This document shows positions 1-5,156 of a stretch of 5,156 nucleotides of DNA, piece after piece. A program made the position numbers and the translations under genes. The DNA comes from Immundisolibacteraceae bacterium (GTDB taxonomy: Bacteria > Pseudomonadota > Gammaproteobacteria > Immundisolibacterales > Immundisolibacteraceae): contig JAHRWJ010000168.1 of NCBI GenBank assembly GCA_019090185.1, forward strand, positions 1 through 5,156. The letters run 5' to 3'. The notes beneath the pieces were generated by a model. That model saw nothing but the letters and a program-made list of their open reading frames with translations. It had not been told where the DNA came from and searched no databases. The number at the start of each line of letters is the position of its first letter. Within the stretch, counting starts at the first letter, position 1.

Positions 1-1901
1 CATTTATAGGCAGATTCCAGGTCTCGCGTGGCCTCGTCGGCCCGTCTTTCGGCACTAGAGCAACTTTCCCCTAGCTCGACCATCTGCTCCAGACTATAAC
101 GGTATGGAGTTTTATTTTTCCGCTGCAGACAGTGGGCTATTGCCCGGTGAACCAACAAATCGGGGTACCGCCTGATAGGAGAAGTGAAATGGGCGTAGTG
201 GTCGAGCCCCATGCCGTAATGACCACGAAGCGCCGGAGAATAATTGGCCTGCTTCAAGCTACGCAACACCATCATTTGAATCATCTGGGCGTCGGGCCGC
301 TGATGTGCAATCTCAAGCAGACTGCTCATCTCACCGGCAGTCGGCACCTCGGCCCCCGGCAAAGATAACTGCAGGCTACCCAGTTGTTTTCTAAGCGCGA
401 CTATTTTCTCGCTATCGGGCTGGTCGTGACCCCGATGAAGCGTTGGTATCTGCTGGTCTTCGAGAAACTCAGCAGCGCAGCGATTCGCCGCCACCATGCA
501 TTCTTCAATAATTAGATGGGCCTGATTACGGGGTTTTCCCGGCTTAACATTAATCTCGCCATCATCCATTACTTGTAGCTGCACCGTTTTGGTCTCAAAC
601 GCCAGCGCGCCACGGGCTTTTTTAGCCGCCGCCTGGGCGGTGTGAAGTTCTGCCAGGCAATGCAAATTCTGTTCAACTTCCTGTTGCCATGGCTGATCAA
701 CCGGCAACAACACTCCCTGATCAATAAAGGCAAACGCCTGATCATAGGTCAGCCGTGCATGGGAGTGGATCACCGCATGTTCGAAACGATAGTCCGCTAT
801 CACGCCGCTGGTGGCAAAGTCGATCCAACAGACCAGCGCCAGCCGATCAACCGCTGGTCGCAACGAACAGAGACCATTTGAAAGCGCCTCTGGCAGCATC
901 GGTACCACCCGATCAGGAAAGTAGACCGAGGTTCCACGACTTATAGCCTCATGGTCAAGCGCACTATCGGCGGTCACGTAGTGAGCCACGTCAGCAATCG
1001 CTACCGCTATCCGCCAACCATGGTCTAACCGCTGACAAAACACCGCATCATCAAAGTCTCGGGCATCCGCACCATCAATGGTGATCAACGGCAGCGCTCG
1101 TAAGTCAGTCCGGTTTTTAATCGACTTACCGTCTACCTCTAGCGGTAGTTGCGCGACCTGATCTTCTACCTCTGAGCTCCACTGGAACGGAATGTCATAT
1201 TTGCGCAACACCAGTTCAATTTCGAGTTCGGTGGTTAAATCGCCCCCCAACAACTCTTCGACCTCACCAGTAGCAGGCCGGCGTCGTTGGGGTTGTCGTG
1301 TCAGCCTAACCACCACAATGTCGCCATCATTAACCTTTATCGATGGCGCACCGGTGAGCAGAATGTCCTGACTAAGCCGCCTGTCCTCAGGAATAACAAA
1401 GTGGGCATCCTGGTCGCGCTGATAACGACCGACAATGGTTTCATGCGCCCGCTCCAGTACTTCAACGACAGAACCCTCTAGTCGACCACGACGATCCACC
1501 TTGATGGTGGCCGCTAACACTCGGTCACCGTGAAAAACCTTACGCATCTCTCGTGGTGATAAATAGAGATCGTCCTGCTGCTCATCACAGGTAACAAAGC
1601 CAAAGCCATCACGATGCCCAATAACCCGACCCGCGACCAGGTCCATTTTCTGCGCCAGGCCATAGCGTCCACGACGCCCTTGCACGACCTGCCCATCCTG
1701 TGCCATCGCCGCTAACCTGCCACTAAGTCCAGAGTGATCCGATTGATCAGACACCCCAAGCTTGCGAGCGACTTCCTCTAGCGTCAGCGGCTTGCCACTG
1801 CGCAGCAGTAACTCAACAATTTCACGCCGACTGCTGAGCTGAGTCGATTGGGTTGCCCCGCGACCAGAGTTGTTTCGACGTTTTTTTTCTCTATGATTCA
1901 T
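1..1901 (-). CDS. rnr: Ribonuclease R, N-terminal 633 codons (3' end beyond left edge)
   Basis: RNase R is a processive, hydrolytic 3'-to-5' exoribonuclease of the RNB family that degrades structured RNA, including rRNA and mRNA remnants. The frame opens at an ATG (1901-1899) and stays open to the left edge. Visible parts in order are: a basic N-terminus (MNHREKKRR); a winged-helix RNB-associated domain at about residues 20-84; a first cold-shock domain at about 91-134 with GFGFV; a second at about 151-203; and the RNB catalytic domain from about 260. The metal-binding motif IDGADARDFDDAV gives Asp276, Asp282, Asp284 and Asp285, matching Asp272/278/280/281 of the E. coli enzyme. SVYFP lies near residue 327, and HYAHFTSPIRRYPDL starts at 568. 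The last readable stretch, ERRADEATRD, is the usual end of the RNB region. The S1 domain and basic tail, probably 100-180 residues, lie outside the window. No frameshift or stop is seen. The Shine-Dalgarno sequence is weak: only AGG, 12 bases before ATG. rlmB usually follows rnr in this lineage. Confidence 0.97.
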   Translation of the reverse strand, partial: MNHREKKRRNNSGRGATQSTQLSSRREIVELLLRSGKPLTLEEVARKLGVSDQSDHSGLSGRLAAMAQDGQVVQGRRGRYGLAQKMDLVAGRVIGHRDGFGFVTCDEQQDDLYLSPREMRKVFHGDRVLAATIKVDRRGRLEGSVVEVLERAHETIVGRYQRDQDAHFVIPEDRRLSQDILLTGAPSIKVNDGDIVVVRLTRQPQRRRPATGEVEELLGGDLTTELEIELVLRKYDIPFQWSSEVEDQVAQLPLEVDGKSIKNRTDLRALPLITIDGADARDFDDAVFCQRLDHGWRIAVAIADVAHYVTADSALDHEAISRGTSVYFPDRVVPMLPEALSNGLCSLRPAVDRLALVCWIDFATSGVIADYRFEHAVIHSHARLTYDQAFAFIDQGVLLPVDQPWQQEVEQNLHCLAELHTAQAAAKKARGALAFETKTVQLQVMDDGEINVKPGKPRNQAHLIIEECMVAANRCAAEFLEDQQIPTLHRGHDQPDSEKIVALRKQLGSLQLSLPGAEVPTAGEMSSLLEIAHQRPDAQMIQMMVLRSLKQANYSPALRGHYGMGLDHYAHFTSPIRRYPDLLVHRAIAHCLQRKNKTPYRYSLEQMVELGESCSSAERRADEATRDLESAYK

Positions 1902-1929
1902 TGACAGTTGAAACCTAAAACAGTAACTT
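1901..1929 (+). promoter_or_regulatory. Probable sigma-70 promoter of tRNA-Leu
   Basis: A perfect -35 box TTGACA (1901-1906) is followed by a 17-base spacer and a weaker -10 candidate TAACTT (1924-1929, matching the consensus at three of six positions). The next bases, GCGCAC, form a GC-rich discriminator like those of stringently controlled stable-RNA promoters. The start of transcription would fall near 1936, giving a leader of about 30 bases before the mature tRNA at 1966. The first T of the -35 box is also the complement of the A of the rnr start codon. Placement and -35 are seen directly; promoter activity is inferred. Confidence 0.6.
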
Positions 1930-1935
1930 GCGCAC

Positions 1936-1958
1936 CCCCAAACGGTGAGCCGTTGGGG
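1936..1958 (+). other. Strong stem-loop in the tRNA leader / rnr upstream region
   Basis: CCCCAA (1936-1941) pairs with TTGGGG (1953-1958), and CGG (1943-1945) pairs with CCG (1950-1952). One A (1942) is bulged and the loop is TGAG. On the plus strand it would form the 5' end of the pre-tRNA leader, starting about where transcription is predicted to begin. On the minus strand it lies about 35 bases before the rnr ATG. No T tract follows on either strand, so it does not look like an intrinsic terminator. Its function is unknown. Confidence 0.55.
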
Positions 1959-1965
1959 AGGAAAG

Positions 1966-2052
<87 letters not shown>

Positions 2053-2150
2053 ACTTACCAGATCACAGCTTCAACCTGATCCAGCGCAATGCTGAACGGG
2101 TGAGCGACGTGATATGAAGGCAAGTTGGTGATGCTTTTCCTTAAAGAGAT

Positions 2151-2206
2151 CTCGGTTGGAAATTTTCTACCAACAACCGAGCTTCGCGAATTTTTCCAGA
2201 TTTTTT
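2151..2206 (+). terminator. Possible terminator downstream of tRNA-Leu
   Basis: CTCGGTTG (2151-2158) pairs perfectly with CAACCGAG (2174-2181) around a 15-base loop. An alternative pairing continues inward through TGG/CCA with a small bulge. T runs follow at 2191-2195 and 2201-2206 rather than directly after the stem, so this is not a textbook intrinsic terminator. Its position, about 100 bases after the tRNA and facing the end of purA, makes transcript termination or 3'-end stabilisation the likeliest role. Confidence 0.4.
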
Positions 2207-2301
2207 GCCAGTTCCGGCAGCTAGAACATCTAAACTAAAATCATTAGCTTGAAACTTTAACGACTCACCTCGCTAACAAGAGGATCTACATCAGTCGCTA
2301 T

Positions 2302-2339
2302 AGAAATCAGGCCATCTCGTCTAATTAACTCGATGGCCT
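2302..2339 (-). terminator. Possible terminator downstream of purA
   Basis: Read on the minus strand, AGGCCATC (2339-2332) pairs perfectly with GATGGCCT (2316-2309) around a 15-base loop, 28 bases after the purA stop codon. The following bases, GATTTCTAT, are only a broken T tract, so termination may be partial. This is the natural end for the DUF2065-hisZ-purA transcript. Read-through would run antisense across the tRNA gene into rnr. Confidence 0.45.
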
Positions 2340-2367
2340 TGAATTATTCCCATCCTCTGGAATTAAA

Positions 2368-3689
<1,322 letters not shown>

Positions 3690-3712
3690 AAAAATTCCTG
3701 AATGAAAATCAC

Positions 3713-4903
3713 TTAGCTAGACGCAGGCAATGGCTTTAATTGCCATTCGCCGCCTAACTCAACCAGCAGATGGGTTATTCCTTTTGGCGCTGCTCGACCC
3801 GGCAATTCATTAACCACCCGGCAACCCTCCGAGCGCAATGCTGCTATTGCCTTCACTAAAGAGTCATCTGACTCTGCAGGTGCCAGCACCATTTTTTGAT
3901 CAACCAGGTCGGCAGCCAAATCAAAACTGGCACCGGAAAGCGCGATCAAATTTTTTAAATCTGCACTAAATCCTGTGGCCTCACATTCCGAGCCAAATGC
4001 GGCAGTAACGCCGTCATAGCGACCGCCCCTGGCAATTGCACGGCCTTCGCCCTCAACATAAGCAGCAAACACCAAACCTGTGTGATAGTGATATCCACGA
4101 ACCTCAGCAAGATCAAAATAGAGGTCTAATTCAGGCAAATGTGATTGCAGCGCTGCAGAAATGTCTATTAGCTCCTGCAGTGCGTTTCGTACTTCGACAC
4201 CGCTACCGGCCAATAGCCGGTCAGCCTTTTTAAGCACATCAGCGCCGCCATGCAAATCAACCAGTGCCCGTAAACTGCTACGCTGCTGGGTCGTTAAATT
4301 CAAACCATCCAGAAATGGGTCTATCTCGGCCAAGGCCTTACGCTGAAGAATATCGTGATAGCCACGCTCCTGCTCATCGGTGAGCTGAGCCTCTTCAGCC
4401 AATGCATGAAAAACCCCCACATGACCCAAAGCCAACAGAAAACCATCAATCCCTAACCTTTCCAGGCTGGCGACCATCAACCGGACGATTTCCACATCGC
4501 CGGCCACTCCACTGTCACCAAATAGTTCAGCACCTAGCTGCAATGGGTTTCGTGATAGGTGGAACGTCGGTGGCCGCGCCTGCAACGTGCTGCCCAGGTA
4601 ACAGAGCCGAACCGGCTGGGATAAATCAAAATGCCGGGCAGCGACGCGCGCCACCTGTGGCGTCATATCCGCCCGCACCCCCAGCATGCCACCGGTTTCA
4701 GGATCTATCATCCGAAACGTCTGCTCGGCCAGGTCTTCGCCGATACCCGTCAACAATGAATCTTCAAACTCGGCTAGCGGCGGAATAACCTGGTCATAGC
4801 CCCATTCATCAAACAACTGCAGCGTGGTTTGCCGACCCCGCTCCAGTAACCGCACACGCGGCGGCAATACATCTTCAATTCCCGCAGGCAATAACCACTG
4901 CAT
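3713..4903 (-). CDS. hisZ: ATP phosphoribosyltransferase regulatory subunit HisZ
   Basis: HisZ is a histidyl-tRNA-synthetase-like protein without aminoacylation activity. It assembles with the short form of HisG to make active, histidine-regulated ATP phosphoribosyltransferase, the first enzyme of histidine synthesis. The 396 residues hold the class II synthetase core: LLPAGIEDVLPP at 4-15; motif 2 region FRMIDPETGGMLGVRADMTPQVAR at about 63-86; YHYHTGLVFAAY near 271-282; ARGGRYDG at 291-298; and GFSADL at 311-316. The length stops short of the C-terminal anticodon-binding domain of true HisRS. Together with its place beside purA, this favours hisZ over hisS. The ATG at 4903 is preceded by AAGGG (4916-4912) with 8 bases between. 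The gene starts 15 bases after the DUF2065 gene and ends 34 bases before purA, which suggests cotranscription. A short hisG must be encoded elsewhere. Confidence 0.95.
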   Translation of the reverse strand: MQWLLPAGIEDVLPPRVRLLERGRQTTLQLFDEWGYDQVIPPLAEFEDSLLTGIGEDLAEQTFRMIDPETGGMLGVRADMTPQVARVAARHFDLSQPVRLCYLGSTLQARPPTFHLSRNPLQLGAELFGDSGVAGDVEIVRLMVASLERLGIDGFLLALGHVGVFHALAEEAQLTDEQERGYHDILQRKALAEIDPFLDGLNLTTQQRSSLRALVDLHGGADVLKKADRLLAGSGVEVRNALQELIDISAALQSHLPELDLYFDLAEVRGYHYHTGLVFAAYVEGEGRAIARGGRYDGVTAAFGSECEATGFSADLKNLIALSGASFDLAADLVDQKMVLAPAESDDSLVKAIAALRSEGCRVVNELPGRAAPKGITHLLVELGGEWQLKPLPASS

Positions 4904-4911
4904 CTAATAAA

Positions 4912-4916
4912 CCCTT
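4912..4916 (-). promoter_or_regulatory. Ribosome binding site of hisZ
   Basis: AAGGG lies 8 bases before the hisZ ATG (4903) in the 15-base gap after the DUF2065 stop codon. It supports the chosen start, and the short gap suggests translational coupling. Confidence 0.65.
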
Positions 4917-4918
4917 AA

Positions 4919-5104
4919 TTAACGCAATAAAGCCAGCAACAGCACACCGCTGAGCATGCTCAGCAATCCACTAATACGCAGACTTTTATCATTAAGCTGC
5001 GACATCATCGCCATCATTTTCTTAGCCCGGCGAGGGCTCAAAAATGGCATCAGTCCCTCAAACACCATCACCAGACAGAGCGCTGATAACAGATCATTCC
5101 ACAT
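4919..5104 (-). CDS. DUF2065 family (YjeT-like) small inner-membrane protein
   Basis: This is a 61-residue protein with two hydrophobic helices, at about residues 4-23 and 43-60. They are joined by a basic stretch (SPRRAKKMMAMM) and a short polar loop. The opening MWNDLLSAL...VFEGLMPFLSP resembles the DUF2065 family, typified by E. coli YjeT, which is usually found between hflC and hisZ or purA. The family's function is not established. The link with the HflK-HflC protease-modulator complex is by neighbourhood only. I chose ATG at 5104; a TTG one codon upstream is possible but unneeded. No good Shine-Dalgarno sequence precedes it, which would fit translational coupling to an upstream gene. 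hisZ begins 15 bases downstream. Confidence 0.85.
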   Translation of the reverse strand: MWNDLLSALCLVMVFEGLMPFLSPRRAKKMMAMMSQLNDKSLRISGLLSMLSGVLLLALLR

Positions 5105-5156
5105 CAAGGTAAACGACTATAGCCAGCCGCCACTATTTTGAAATCTCGTCGCCGAA
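5105..5156 (-). other. Upstream edge, probably the hflC 3' end or hflC-DUF2065 junction
   Basis: By conserved order, hflC should end here on the minus strand. The three minus frames stop at 5135-5133 (TAG), 5119-5117 (TAG) and 5106-5104 (TGA). The last stop overlaps the DUF2065 ATG as TGATG. With at most about 16 codons visible I cannot tell which frame, if any, is the end of hflC. The assignment rests on synteny only. Confidence 0.3.

Larger units (their letters stand above)
2053..2367. other. Gene-poor spacer between the convergent tRNA-Leu and purA ends
   Basis: I find no convincing gene in these 315 bases. They hold several inverted repeats: CACCAACTT (2048-2056, including the tRNA end) with AAGTTGGTG (2122-2130); a hairpin at 2151-2181 followed by T runs at 2191-2195 and 2201-2206; and a hairpin at 2309-2339. 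The stretch from about 2190 to 2365 is AT-richer than the flanking genes. A plus-strand open frame of 35 codons (2131-2238) is present, but it overlaps the 2151-2181 hairpin and has only a distant GAAGG as a ribosome site, so I do not call it. Confidence 0.6.

Noticed and set aside
680..760. Cluster of TGATCA sites, three within about 60 bases
   Set aside because: They encode recurring Asp-Gln pairs in RNase R (YDQ, IDQ, VDQ) and have no regular spacing, so coding chance explains them.
1514..1696. Minus-strand 60-codon frame with a hydrophobic stretch, and other short frames within 132-1481
   Set aside because: They overlap the intact RNase R frame in another phase or strand and have no motif of their own.
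1..1901. rnr as a possible pseudogene because no stop codon is seen in the window
   Set aside because: Codon-by-codon reading from ATG 1901 gives 633 sense codons with all RNB motifs in one frame. The gene simply continues past the left edge.
2055..2245. Minus-strand open frame of about 60 codons ending in ...HPFSIALDQVEAVIW at TAA 2057-2055
   Set aside because: It has no ATG or GTG start and no ribosome site, and it runs antisense to the tRNA trailer and through a hairpin. I recognise no family.
3713..4903. hisS (histidyl-tRNA synthetase) as an alternative identity for the HisRS-like gene
   Set aside because: The protein ends before a C-terminal anticodon-binding domain, and its position between DUF2065 and purA is the usual hisZ context.

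Overview
The window is an ordinary housekeeping segment of a gammaproteobacterial chromosome. Its minus-strand gene order is DUF2065 (yjeT-like), hisZ, purA, then rnr. This is the arrangement I recall from Pseudomonas and related gammaproteobacteria, downstream of hflK-hflC and upstream of rlmB. Base composition looks balanced by eye. A separate HisZ subunit excludes the Escherichia type of histidine pathway. The source is probably a pseudomonad-like or marine gammaproteobacterium; the genus cannot be fixed from this window.

Right part (about 3713-5156, minus strand): a few dozen bases that are probably the end of hflC or the hflC-DUF2065 junction, then a 61-residue two-helix membrane protein of the DUF2065 family, then hisZ 15 bases later. 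Middle: purA follows hisZ after 34 bases and starts with TTG behind a good Shine-Dalgarno sequence. The close spacing suggests one transcript, ending at a weak hairpin about 2309-2339.

Centre (1902-2367): a gene-poor stretch with one tRNA-Leu(CAG) on the plus strand, opposite to all its neighbours. It is divergent from rnr and convergent with purA. Its probable promoter has a perfect TTGACA box that shares one base with the rnr start codon, and a strong hairpin lies in its leader. Several inverted repeats lie between the tRNA and purA.

Left part (1-1901, minus strand): the first 633 codons of rnr (RNase R), intact and running off the left edge before its S1 domain.

Together the genes cover adenylate synthesis (PurA), control of the first histidine step (HisZ, with a short HisG encoded elsewhere), leucine decoding and RNA decay. 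I found no mobile element, CRISPR array, defence gene or undescribed system. The points worth a second look are small ones, mostly around the tRNA-rnr divergent junction.
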